The translations under genes and the position numbers were made by a program. This document shows positions 28,485-36,397 of a stretch of DNA of 56,129 nt, in pieces. Below the pieces are notes generated by a model. It was given only the letters and a program-made list of their open reading frames with translations. It made no database searches and was not told the origin of the DNA. The number at the start of each line of letters is the position of its first letter. The stretch's first letter is position 1. This DNA comes from Vairimorpha ceranae (Eukaryota > Microsporidia > Nosematidae). The stretch is from NCBI RefSeq assembly GCF_000988165.1, contig NW_020169318.1:1-56129 (forward strand), read 5' to 3'.

Positions 28485-29141
28485 ATGGATTGTAAAATGT
28501 CTGCTCAAAATGCTCAAACATTGGATAAAATTTGTTCAGTAGTTAAATCTAAATACTTAGTATTTGATACTACAGAATCAGTGAAATTACAGCTCATTTC
28601 TGAACAAAAAAATCTTGTCTGTAATATATCTATTAATTCGGTTTTTTTTGATATATGTTCTCTAAAAAATATTGTATTAAGAATTAATAAACCACGCTTT
28701 TTTTATCAAAAAATGTTAAGCTTAGAAATTGTAACTAAGCCATCCTTTCTAATTTTTATTTATGAATTTGAAGATTATATTTATAGACACAGATATGTTA
28801 TTTTTAATGCATCTTTATACAAGTTACCATTTGTTATAAATCGAAGCGATTATTTTGATGCATTTTTATTGTATCAAGTAATATCACAAGTTTCAGGCGA
28901 AGCTAAAATTTTATTTGACGAATCTTTTGGCAGAGTTTATAATGAAACTATAAGCTTAAAATTTGAATGTAAAGGGTTTTCAGGAATAAGTTTCGTTTTT
29001 GATACTGAAATTTTGCGTAGAATTTTATCTATTAATGATAATTTTGATAGTTGCTTGCTTAATTGGGAGGATAGTGAGTCGCCTGTTAATTTTAATTTTT
29101 ATAGTACTTTTTTATCAGTATTTATCTTTGTAGCAACATAA
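28485..29141 (+). CDS. Rad9-like subunit of the 9-1-1 checkpoint clamp (tentative)
   Basis: A 218-residue protein. I start it at MDCKMSAQNAQTLDKICSVV because CCC touches that ATG. The beginning matches the Rad9 start pattern (a short Met-x-C strand, then a helix with L-x-K), followed by strands and a helix as in PCNA-like clamps. The end, FDTEILRRILSINDN then SPVNFNFYSTFLSVFIFVAT, resembles the last helix and strands of Rad9/Ddc1 that finish in FVLAT. The 9-1-1 complex loads at DNA damage. An upstream in-frame ATG at 28440 would add a hydrophobic stretch that looks like a signal peptide and mislead prediction. Rad1 or Hus1 are alternatives. Confidence 0.58.
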   Translation: MDCKMSAQNAQTLDKICSVVKSKYLVFDTTESVKLQLISEQKNLVCNISINSVFFDICSLKNIVLRINKPRFFYQKMLSLEIVTKPSFLIFIYEFEDYIYRHRYVIFNASLYKLPFVINRSDYFDAFLLYQVISQVSGEAKILFDESFGRVYNETISLKFECKGFSGISFVFDTEILRRILSINDNFDSCLLNWEDSESPVNFNFYSTFLSVFIFVAT

Positions 29142-29481
29142 ATCTACACTTGCACTAAAATAAGAATTGTTATATAGAAATTTATATTTATTTACGTTTA
29201 AAGTAAATTTAGAGGTGTGTGCTTTTCTGCTTAAAGGCTATTACCCTTAAAAATCAATAAATTGAGAATTATATTTTTAGAGACTTTTGATCTTTAAACA
29301 TTTTATACTTTTAAATTTGTTTCCATTTTAAAAAAACAGTCTTTTTTATTAATCTTAAATAATAACATTTATCTATTATTCTATAAAAAAGGCATTTGTT
29401 AAGTTTAAACTTCATTTCAATTATTATTGTATTTCTTTTTACAGCACTTTGCAAAAAATCTTTTTTAATTTTTAACCGTAA
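29142..29481. other. A+T-rich spacer
   Basis: About 340 bp between the Rad9-like gene and POP1, both on the plus strand. A CCC at about 29247-29249 has no ATG close behind it. No gene or repeat seen. Confidence 0.5.
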
Positions 29482-30636
29482 ATGAGACACGACGAAATAG
29501 ATGTACAAAATTTCGTAGATGAAAGGGAATCTGATATTAAAATTTTGGAAAAATCTATAAATTCATCCAGAAAAAAAACAATGTTATTTCAAAGATTGCC
29601 ATTTTATAGACGAAGACGCACAAGATCAAATTTTTGCAAGAAACAAAGGTCTGTTAGACAAAAACGAAGACACTATTTAAAAACTCATGTTTGGTATGCA
29701 AAACGCTTTAAAATGATCAAATTGGATAATGTTGGCATTCCGATCAAAAGGAATCAAAAAAGCAGTAAATTTATTTATAAATCGCAGCATAGAGGATTTA
29801 TTTTTGATGAATCTTTTAAAAAATCATATGTGTGCTTTTTAAATGACACAAATTTACGACAATTTAATATTAATTATAATTTAATAAATAAAGTACAACT
29901 AATACAAACAGAAGAAGGATATATTGAGGCAATTGTAACAGAAAAGATTTGTATACTACTATTGCCGATGGGAATGAACTGCAACTTCGATGTTTTAGCT
30001 TATTTTGATTGTTTGATATCATTAATAAAAATAAACGATGAATTTATTAAAGACTTTTATATGGATGTTGATGGTGCTATTGAAAATAAAACTATATTTT
30101 ACGTTGAAAATATAAATAATTATGAGAGTGGAAAGTTATTTTTATCTTCAAAAGATGTTATGCGTATTTGGCTTCACTTTATAAAAAAAGGATGCATTCC
30201 GATTTGCATTGAAGAGATGCAAAGGTTAGCTTTAGAAAATGATTATATGGTCTACCCATTTGATGATGTACACAGCAAAATGTTTAAAATGCTTGAAGAT
30301 GCACAGAATACCGAATTTATAAATAAATACGAAAGAACACCCAAAAGCAAGAAAACAAGTATTAACTTTGAACATCTATATATACAAACACGTGACAGAG
30401 TTTTTTTTTATATTTTCGAGCTTACAAAAGGAGTACTTAACAAAAATGCTTTTATTTACAGTACAGACAATCAGCTGGTTGGTAGAGTAATACGGGGAAA
30501 CTTTTGTTTTACCAAAGGAAAAAGTAAAGGTCTTTGCTATACTAATGATATGCTTGAACTTAAAAAAACATTTAAAGCTAAAAACTATAATAATAATAAT
30601 TTTTATGAGATTAAAATTGTAAAACTTTTGCTTTGA
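29482..30636 (+). CDS. POP1: RNase P/MRP protein subunit POP1
   Basis: A 384-residue protein. The N-terminal POP1 block is clear: MLFQRLPFYRRRRTRSNFCK followed by RQKRRHYLKTHVWYAKRFKM, matching the family FQRLP-x-x-x-RRR and the L-x-T-H-x-W-H-A-K-R-F-x-M pattern. The C-terminal part contains the POPLD-like segment (RIWLHFIKKGCIPICI) and the ending VGRVIRGNFCFTKGKSKGLC, like the family G-x-V-T-x-G-x-F. POP1 binds the catalytic RNA in RNase P and RNase MRP. Yeast Pop1 has 875 residues, so the loss is large. CC lies four bases before the ATG. The window also holds RPP1, but I cannot identify the RNA itself. Confidence 0.82.
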   Translation: MRHDEIDVQNFVDERESDIKILEKSINSSRKKTMLFQRLPFYRRRRTRSNFCKKQRSVRQKRRHYLKTHVWYAKRFKMIKLDNVGIPIKRNQKSSKFIYKSQHRGFIFDESFKKSYVCFLNDTNLRQFNINYNLINKVQLIQTEEGYIEAIVTEKICILLLPMGMNCNFDVLAYFDCLISLIKINDEFIKDFYMDVDGAIENKTIFYVENINNYESGKLFLSSKDVMRIWLHFIKKGCIPICIEEMQRLALENDYMVYPFDDVHSKMFKMLEDAQNTEFINKYERTPKSKKTSINFEHLYIQTRDRVFFYIFELTKGVLNKNAFIYSTDNQLVGRVIRGNFCFTKGKSKGLCYTNDMLELKKTFKAKNYNNNNFYEIKIVKLLL

Positions 30637-30751
30637 TTTATTTATTATTGTTTTATTGCAAATACGATAATGCAACCACCTTTTTAGAGTTAATATTGTT
30701 TAAAGCTGTTGTTTTACCAATTAAATTATCTATGATAGACAAACTTTTTTA

Positions 30752-30759
30752 TAAAAAAA
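30752..30759 (-). terminator. RNA polymerase III terminator of tRNA-Leu
   Basis: On the minus strand a run of seven T follows the discriminator base directly. T runs of at least five are the usual pol III stop signal. Confidence 0.8.
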
Positions 30760-30840
30760 TGGCCAGAGCGGGATTTGAACCCGCGCCTCCGAAGAGATTG
30801 GCGCCTTAAGCCAACGCCTTAACCACTCGGCCATCTGACC
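30760..30840 (-). tRNA. tRNA-Leu (anticodon AAG)
   Basis: An 81-nt gene that folds as a class II tRNA. Acceptor stem GGTCAGA/TCTGGCC with discriminator A; D-arm in TGGCCGAGTGG (A box); anticodon stem TTGGC/GCCAA around the loop TTAAGGC, which gives anticodon AAG (leucine, CUU/CUC after A34 deamination); a short variable arm TCTTCGGAGG; T-arm GCGGGTTCAAATCCCGC (B box). There is no intron. It is followed by T7, a good RNA polymerase III terminator. The CCA is not encoded. Confidence 0.95.
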
Positions 30841-31005
30841 AACATTTTAATTGTGTCAAACTTATGTTCACACTATAATACGAAATCATTTTTTTCCTGC
30901 TTTATAATTTACTGGATTTATGTTAGATTGGTCATCCTTTTCTGTTATTAATAACTTACAAGATAATTTTATTGTAACCAAAATTTTTAGAATTTTAAGC
31001 CCTCT

Positions 31006-31608
31006 ATGGGAAATGTAAACAGTACTATTTTATGCGAAGAAGAACTAGAAGAATTAAAGAACACTAGCGTATTTAATTTTGTGGAAATAGAACATTTGTA
31101 TGAAAGATTCTGCTATTTAGATAGATTGAATGTAGGATACTTAACATACAAGGAATTAAATAGTATACCAGAATTTGAAATGAATCCATTTAATAAATTA
31201 ATATGTAGTGTAATTGAGAGACGATTTGATTACCAAAACATTACTTTTGCACACTTTTTAGATCTTATAGGATTATTTAATATAAGAACAGATCTGAATA
31301 AAAGAATTAAATTTCTATTTGATATATTTGATTTAAATCAAGATGGTAAACTTTGTAAATCTGTGCTCAAAAGAATATTTAAATTAATGGGATGTAATGA
31401 TGATAAAGAAGTAGATATTGTTCTTAAAATGTATGATATACATAAGAAAGGATATATTGATTTTAATGACTTTACGGCTTTTTACATGAGTGATCCTATT
31501 ATTGAACAGAATATGCTTATTGATTTTACAAAAAATATTAAACAACCCAGCAAGGTAGGGTTTAAAGATATTATTATTCCTTATTTTTTTAATAAGAAGA
31601 ATCGATAG
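31006..31608 (+). CDS. Calcineurin B-like EF-hand protein with N-myristoylation motif
   Basis: A 200-residue protein beginning MGNVNS, a consensus N-myristoylation site as in calcineurin B. Segments follow in the CNB/CHP order: LDRLNVGYLTYKELNSIPEF, then FAHFLDLIGLFNIRTDLNKRI, an EF-like loop DLNQDGKL and a fourth at DIHKKGYIDFNDF. None of the loops keeps the full set of calcium ligands: the third lacks the glutamate at position 12 and the others lack acidic residues at 3 and 5. It would be the regulatory subunit of a protein phosphatase 2B or a CHP-like protein at membranes. CCCTCT precedes the ATG. Confidence 0.7.
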   Translation: MGNVNSTILCEEELEELKNTSVFNFVEIEHLYERFCYLDRLNVGYLTYKELNSIPEFEMNPFNKLICSVIERRFDYQNITFAHFLDLIGLFNIRTDLNKRIKFLFDIFDLNQDGKLCKSVLKRIFKLMGCNDDKEVDIVLKMYDIHKKGYIDFNDFTAFYMSDPIIEQNMLIDFTKNIKQPSKVGFKDIIIPYFFNKKNR

Positions 31609-31786
31609 TGTTATATACCTTTAATATAAATTTATTTTTAAAATTGGTATTCAATAACCTTTGTTTATTTGAAATTGCTTTAAATACTTGATTTGATTGC
31701 ATTTTGATTATCAAATATTGTAAAATAAATACTTCAATTATAAACTAAAATATTTTTTGCTCTTCTATTGTATTTTACCCCAATAA

Positions 31787-33250
31787 ATGTTTTTTTTTAA
31801 AGGTAGCGTAGACAATGATAACGAAGAGGAATCAATTGATCTTTTAATTTCTAGATTAGAACATAGTGAGTACTTAGAAGACAAGTATGATGCTTTAGAA
31901 GAATTAGAAAAGCTTTCTGCAAAGAATATAATAGAAGTGGGAACACATGGTTTACAACCCATTATTTTCTCTACAAATGAATTGTCTGATATTTCTTGCC
32001 AATTTAGAATATTAGCCTCAATATTTACGTCTGAATACAGTGACGAATTTATTGCGCTTTTGTTAAAAAATCAAGAATTAATAGAAATATTAATGAATAA
32101 CAGACATAAAGATTCCACTGGTTTTTTTAATTTACTATTAATTCTTACTTTAAATTTGGATTTTTGTAAAACATTTGTAAAAATAAAAGATGCTTCTCAT
32201 TACAGTGTTAATTTAATAGATAAGAATAATATTGATATTATTAAAAGATTAATTAAAATTGATAATAATTTTGATAAAGAAATAGTATTTGATAGTATTT
32301 TCGAGAAGTTAATAAATGGTGTACCAAATAATAGTAGTTTTGTTAATTTAATACTAGAACTTTTAGAAAATAATCATTTTAATCAAAATTACTTTGTAGA
32401 AACTGATTGGTATAAAATGCTAACATGTGGTTATTTTAACATTCTGAATATTCTTATAGATAACACTAATAATAATATAGAATATATAAAAGACAATATA
32501 TATAGATATTACTCTTTTGATAAAGCACTTAAAGATAAGAATTATGAATATATTTATAAAATGATATATAAATCTAGAAGCTACCGCAAAATCCTATCAG
32601 AAATATTTTATAGTGAAACATATGAGGATATTTTTACTGTTAATTTTGAAGACAATATTGAGCATAATGAAGAAGTTAATGAGTTTATTTTGCTAACATA
32701 CTATTTTATGCATAAAAAAATTTTGAAATTTCAACCAACTGGTTTTGTTTATTTAATCTATTCTGAGCTTTTATGGGACCTTAAAAGTATTCCAAAAATA
32801 CTTATATCCCAATCAAAATATAAATGTATAGTAGAACAGATTTACTATTCTAGCCATTCTGTTTCTAGACTTTTATTATTATATGTTTTTAGAAATATTG
32901 AATTTAATCTAGAATTATCTTTGATAGATTTTAATTTGCAAACCAGTATTTATCATTTAATTATGGCTGACACCAATTATGTTTTAGAGCATCTATCATT
33001 TTTTAAAGAAAAAATTTATGATCAAAATGAAAACGTTTTGCTTAAAAAAATATGTATTTTGCTGTGTTGTATTCACGAAATAAAGATTAATTTTAATAAA
33101 GCATATATTATAGAGAATGCAAAGTATATAAGAAAATTTCTTATAAATTTAAGCTTAGATTCAGATTTTTATTTGATTGATGAAGCTTTAATTTTAATAA
33201 TTGATAAAATTAATGAACTTATAAATTTATACAATAATAATTTAATATAA
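31787..33250 (+). CDS. USO1: Vesicle-tethering protein USO1/p115, head domain only
   Basis: A 487-residue helical (ARM-like) protein. The beginning MFFFKGSV, then a helix and LEDKYDALEELEKLSAKNII with EVGTHGLQPII, matches the p115/Uso1 N-terminal signature (DRR-x-A-V-x-x-L-x-x-L-S, then E-V-G). p115 tethers COPII vesicles at the cis-Golgi. The long coiled coil of the family is absent: there is no heptad region after residue 487, and yeast Uso1 is about 1790 residues, human p115 about 960. CCCCAATAA precedes the ATG. The gene converges on a DUF1749 gene 115 bp away. Confidence 0.72.
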   Translation: MFFFKGSVDNDNEEESIDLLISRLEHSEYLEDKYDALEELEKLSAKNIIEVGTHGLQPIIFSTNELSDISCQFRILASIFTSEYSDEFIALLLKNQELIEILMNNRHKDSTGFFNLLLILTLNLDFCKTFVKIKDASHYSVNLIDKNNIDIIKRLIKIDNNFDKEIVFDSIFEKLINGVPNNSSFVNLILELLENNHFNQNYFVETDWYKMLTCGYFNILNILIDNTNNNIEYIKDNIYRYYSFDKALKDKNYEYIYKMIYKSRSYRKILSEIFYSETYEDIFTVNFEDNIEHNEEVNEFILLTYYFMHKKILKFQPTGFVYLIYSELLWDLKSIPKILISQSKYKCIVEQIYYSSHSVSRLLLLYVFRNIEFNLELSLIDFNLQTSIYHLIMADTNYVLEHLSFFKEKIYDQNENVLLKKICILLCCIHEIKINFNKAYIIENAKYIRKFLINLSLDSDFYLIDEALILIIDKINELINLYNNNLI

Positions 33251-33365
33251 ATTTTTTATGAATCAAAAAAAAAGTGTTTTCCGGGGAATTTTTTTTATTT
33301 TTGATCTTTGATAATATTGCTTTTACATAATAAAATTTTATCTTTTAATTTCTTTTATTAATATT

Positions 33366-34103
33366 TTAATGCTTTTTTATTAATTTTATAAGCTTTTTCT
33401 GAGATTCTTTATCTTTTAAAAAATGGTCACCACCTTCAAATACTATTACCTCAGAGTTTGTAACTTTATTAAATTTTTCTTTTATATCTTTGATTCCATA
33501 TTCATCATTTCCAGATATGACAAAAATTAGCTTGTAGTTATTCTTATTCAAATTTTTAAAATGATCATCATCTAAATAAGAAGAAAATAAATCTTCTTTG
33601 TTATATCTAAAATATAAACTTTTAAATCTTTCCTTTGTATAAACTACATTCTCAAAATAAAATAATTTATCATTTTGAATTTGACTGTTAATTTTATATT
33701 TGTATTCAAAATATTCTGTATCAGATACTGCACCTTGCAAAATACATAATTTAATCCTTAAATCTACATATAGGTTTATGTATAACATTATGACTTGGCA
33801 ACCAGTGGAATTCCCTAATAGAATAATATCTCCTTGTAAGTCTTTAATAACATTAGATAAGTCAGTTACATCATTATCTATCGAGTATATACCAAAATTG
33901 GGATGCGATCTAAATTGAGGGATTATAAGATTTATATTTTTTTTCTTAGTCATGCGATATAAAGTCTTTGTATATGGCAAAGATAAAAGATTATGATACA
34001 ATCCTCCGACAAGAATAATATTTGTTTTCGATTTTATGTTAGAAGAAAAAGCTATTAAATGATTGACTGTATCATATTCATAAATTATCCCCTTTAATGA
34101 CAT
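33366..34103 (-). CDS. DUF1749 (UPF0613) alpha/beta-hydrolase-like protein
   Basis: A 245-residue protein with an alpha/beta-hydrolase fold. It has an oxyanion-side segment IILVGGLYHNLLS, a nucleophile elbow variant GNSTGCQ (serine near residue 99 in G-x-S-x-G form), LQGAVSDTEYF, an F-S-S-Y-L-D-D-D patch, the acid-loop ISGNDEYG, and the catalytic histidine segment GGDHFL. This set is typical of the fungal DUF1749 family (PB24D3.06c-type proteins), whose substrate is not established. ACC lies next to the ATG. Function beyond a hydrolase-like fold is inference. Confidence 0.68.
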   Translation of the reverse strand: MSLKGIIYEYDTVNHLIAFSSNIKSKTNIILVGGLYHNLLSLPYTKTLYRMTKKKNINLIIPQFRSHPNFGIYSIDNDVTDLSNVIKDLQGDIILLGNSTGCQVIMLYINLYVDLRIKLCILQGAVSDTEYFEYKYKINSQIQNDKLFYFENVVYTKERFKSLYFRYNKEDLFSSYLDDDHFKNLNKNNYKLIFVISGNDEYGIKDIKEKFNKVTNSEVIVFEGGDHFLKDKESQKKLIKLIKKH

Positions 34104-34258
34104 CGGTAAAATTTTTATTGTATTATATATATTTTTTTAATTAATAAATTCAATATAAAAAACTAAACAATCCAAATGTATCAATAATTTTATACTTTTC
34201 TTTTATGTTTATTTTTATGCTATAATTTTATTTAAATAAAAAATTGAAAACAAACAAA

Positions 34259-34597
34259 ATGATAAACAAACTATTAGTATTTACTGAAAACAAAGAAACT
34301 CGAATAGTCAGAACATATGCCGATACATATACTGACGATGAGATTAAAGAAATTATTTTGTTAGAAAAAGATTCTAATATAATAGGAGACATAATTTTTA
34401 AAAAATTTGATGACATTTATTTTTGTTTAGTTGTCAAAAATGAAAACGAATTATATGCCTTAGGCCTTATAAATACACTAGTAGAAACTCTTAATTATAA
34501 GTTTCCAAACTTGACAGATATCAATTTTGTTTATCAATTTAAAGAAATTTATGACATTATAGATTCAATGTTTGTAGGGGGATATGTTATACAATAA
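34259..34597 (+). CDS. Clathrin adaptor sigma subunit (AP complex small chain)
   Basis: A 112-residue longin-fold protein. MINKLLVFTENKETRIVRTY is the usual start of sigma adaptins; DIYFCLVVKNENELYALGLI, a leucine-rich helix, then NFVYQFKEIYDIIDSMFVGG match the sigma ending F-x-K-x-Y-x-x-x-D-E-M-x-x-G-G. Zeta-COP shares the fold but ends differently. Sigma is the small subunit of an AP heterotetramer at the Golgi or endosome; which AP complex is not clear. The last ~30 residues of typical sigma (the tail after GG) are missing. No C-run precedes the start. Other open frame upstream uses non-ATG codons. Confidence 0.66.
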   Translation: MINKLLVFTENKETRIVRTYADTYTDDEIKEIILLEKDSNIIGDIIFKKFDDIYFCLVVKNENELYALGLINTLVETLNYKFPNLTDINFVYQFKEIYDIIDSMFVGGYVIQ

Positions 34598-34665
34598 AAA
34601 ACTTAGCTTTTTAGTAGTAGTCATAATATTAAAAGTAACAAGAAAAAAAAATATAATATGCTTTA

Positions 34666-34899
34666 TTAAAGTTCCCATGCTTTATCAAAGTTTTCTGCAT
34701 TAACATCCTCGTTTTCTTTATTATCAACAATATTTTGCAAAGCTTTGCAAAATTTATATGCATTTCCTTGAGATTTATGCAAAGCATTTTTTACCGGCGT
34801 TAATATTCTAGCTTTACTTGAAGGAGAATCAAATATTTTCCTAGGAAGTTTACTATTATTATTTTTTAAACCTAAAGATTTTCCTTGCTTGTCGTCCAT
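34666..34899 (-). CDS. Small protein of unknown function with a KEN sequence (77 aa)
   Basis: The ATG is preceded by CCCTTAA, and the 77-codon frame is likely a gene. The protein is basic and looks disordered at the N-terminus (NNSKLPRKIFDSPSSKAR), with SP and TPVK sites of the CDK type, and then a helix and a C-terminal region that contains DNKENED. KEN is the degron used by APC/C, and CDK sites plus KEN are the kind of signal seen in cell-cycle substrates such as securin or cyclin. Such short motifs occur by chance. No family recognised. Confidence 0.6.
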   Translation of the reverse strand: MDDKQGKSLGLKNNNSKLPRKIFDSPSSKARILTPVKNALHKSQGNAYKFCKALQNIVDNKENEDVNAENFDKAWEL

Positions 34900-34962
34900 T
34901 TAAGGGCTTATAAGATTATAAAATATTTCAATATGTTGTAAAGTTAAAAATATCAAATTTCA

Positions 34963-35445
34963 CTATACTTTTTTATTTGTACGTCTTTTTTGTTTGAGTA
35001 TTACCGTTTCATTTTTCAAATATCTAGCGTTATTCAATATTTCATCATTTTTATATATTTCTTGTTTACTAACACTTAGTCCTATTTTGTCATATATTAA
35101 TTTCTTAGCATCTTTAACATAACATTCATCCAATTCTATTACTTCATTACCTTGTCTAATGCTACAATCAAGTATTATTAATACTTTATTAGATGAAGCA
35201 ACAACAGTTTCTTTTATTTCTTCTGTTAGTGTACATAAAATCTTAAACTTTGTAAAATTTTTTAAATTTTTTCTAAATTTAAAAAAATCATACAAAATAT
35301 TATTTTCTAATTGAAACAAGGCTCTTTTATAGTTTTCTTTTATTTTTGTATAATTTTTTGTATTTACTATTTTATTTTCTAGAAACACGTTGTCTAGAAT
35401 ATCATTTTTTACTTCTTCATCATCTGAAAATAAAACTGTAAACAT
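34963..35445 (-). CDS. Protein of unknown function (160 aa)
   Basis: CCCC with spacer TTA precedes the ATG. The translation begins MFTVLFSDDEEVKND, has a helical stretch in the middle, a beta segment (SNKVLIILDCSIRQGNEVIE) and a basic tail (KQKRRTNKKV). I see no signal peptide, membrane span or known motif. It is divergent from SmG with just 21 bp between start codons, and follows the 77-residue gene on the same strand. A nuclear location is hinted at by the basic tail only. Confidence 0.62.
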   Translation of the reverse strand: MFTVLFSDDEEVKNDILDNVFLENKIVNTKNYTKIKENYKRALFQLENNILYDFFKFRKNLKNFTKFKILCTLTEEIKETVVASSNKVLIILDCSIRQGNEVIELDECYVKDAKKLIYDKIGLSVSKQEIYKNDEILNNARYLKNETVILKQKRRTNKKV

Positions 35446-35466
35446 TAAGGGGAATTAATGCCCCTA
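35446..35466. promoter_or_regulatory. 21-bp divergent start region (160-aa protein and SmG)
   Basis: Only 21 bp separate two oppositely oriented start codons. GGGG at 35449-35452 is the C-run of the minus-strand gene and CCCC at 35461-35464 that of SmG. The two start signals are spaced symmetrically, 3-4 bp and 2 bp from the ATGs. There is no room for a separate promoter, so each promoter must lie in the other gene or be shared. Confidence 0.6.
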
Positions 35467-35670
35467 ATGGTTACATGTCCACAAGAATATTTACAAAAAC
35501 ACATTGGAAAGTATGTGGAAATTCAAACTTATAATAACAGAAAAATTGAAGGAATATTAAGTGGTTTTGATGTTTATGTTAATATGTATATTAAAAATGC
35601 GAAAGATATAAATTATATTGGAGATGTAATAATAAATGGTAGTAATATTATGTTTTGCAATTTAAAGTAA
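35467..35670 (+). CDS. Small nuclear ribonucleoprotein SmG
   Basis: A 67-residue Sm protein. I start it at MVTCPQEYLQKHIGKYVEIQ because CCCCTA stands before that ATG; an upstream ATG at 35458 gives three more residues and contains the C-run itself. Sm1: HIGKYVEIQTYNNRKIEGILSGFD with the G and N/D-x-x-x-N pattern (DVYVNMYI); Sm2: IGDVIINGSNIMF, matching the SmG form G-x-V-V-I-R-G-N-S-I-x-x-L. It forms part of the heptameric ring on U1, U2, U4 and U5 snRNAs, implying an active spliceosome. LSm7 is the closest alternative. Confidence 0.8.
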   Translation: MVTCPQEYLQKHIGKYVEIQTYNNRKIEGILSGFDVYVNMYIKNAKDINYIGDVIINGSNIMFCNLK

Positions 35671-36397
35671 ATAAAATTTTAAATTTTAATGGTTAGCACA
35701 TAAATTTTGAATAAAACATTATTTTCGTATTTTTATTTAAGTTATTTAAAAGTATTTATTTAAGCTTATTATATACAAAATATTAATTGAATAGTATTTT
35801 AAATAAAAGCAAGTTGTACAGACCATAAATTTATCTTAAAAACTATATGCTTAGATGTGTTACTTTAATTAATAATTATAAAGTGCGTGATTTAGAAAAT
35901 AAACATTCTTTTTAGCTAAATTATAAAATTTATAAACATAGATTATAAATAAATTTAAAGAAAAGTATTAATTTTATAAAATTTGTATCATGTACATGTT
36001 TTGTTTATCTAAGATAAAAAAGTTTTATTAAGCATAAAAGTTGACAGACATTAATTATGTGATTTGTTTTATTTGAACATTTTTATATTAAAAATAAATT
36101 ACAAAAAATTGTAAAATTACCATTTTTTAATTACACAATTTAAATGCATTTTGTGAAATATGTCAACGTTGTTTAAAATCACTTCTGCTACATTTTAAAT
36201 GTTAAAACTTTTGATAAACTTACATTTAGTTTTTTTTGCTACATTGATTTATTAAATTTACACTTATTAGATAAATGCAAGTATGCTAATGCAATAGTTG
36301 TTTTTGATCTAAAAAATATTTGGCAGTTATCGATAAATCACATTTTTAAAATTTGCTCCTTTAAAAATTTATAAAAAATATTTTTTCACCCCTAAAA
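35671..36397. other. A+T-rich spacer, no gene seen
   Basis: About 730 bp upstream of the 380-residue membrane-anchored protein. I found no tRNA, repeat or ORF with a start signal. The long spacer may hold the promoter of what appears to be a well-expressed gene. Confidence 0.5.
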
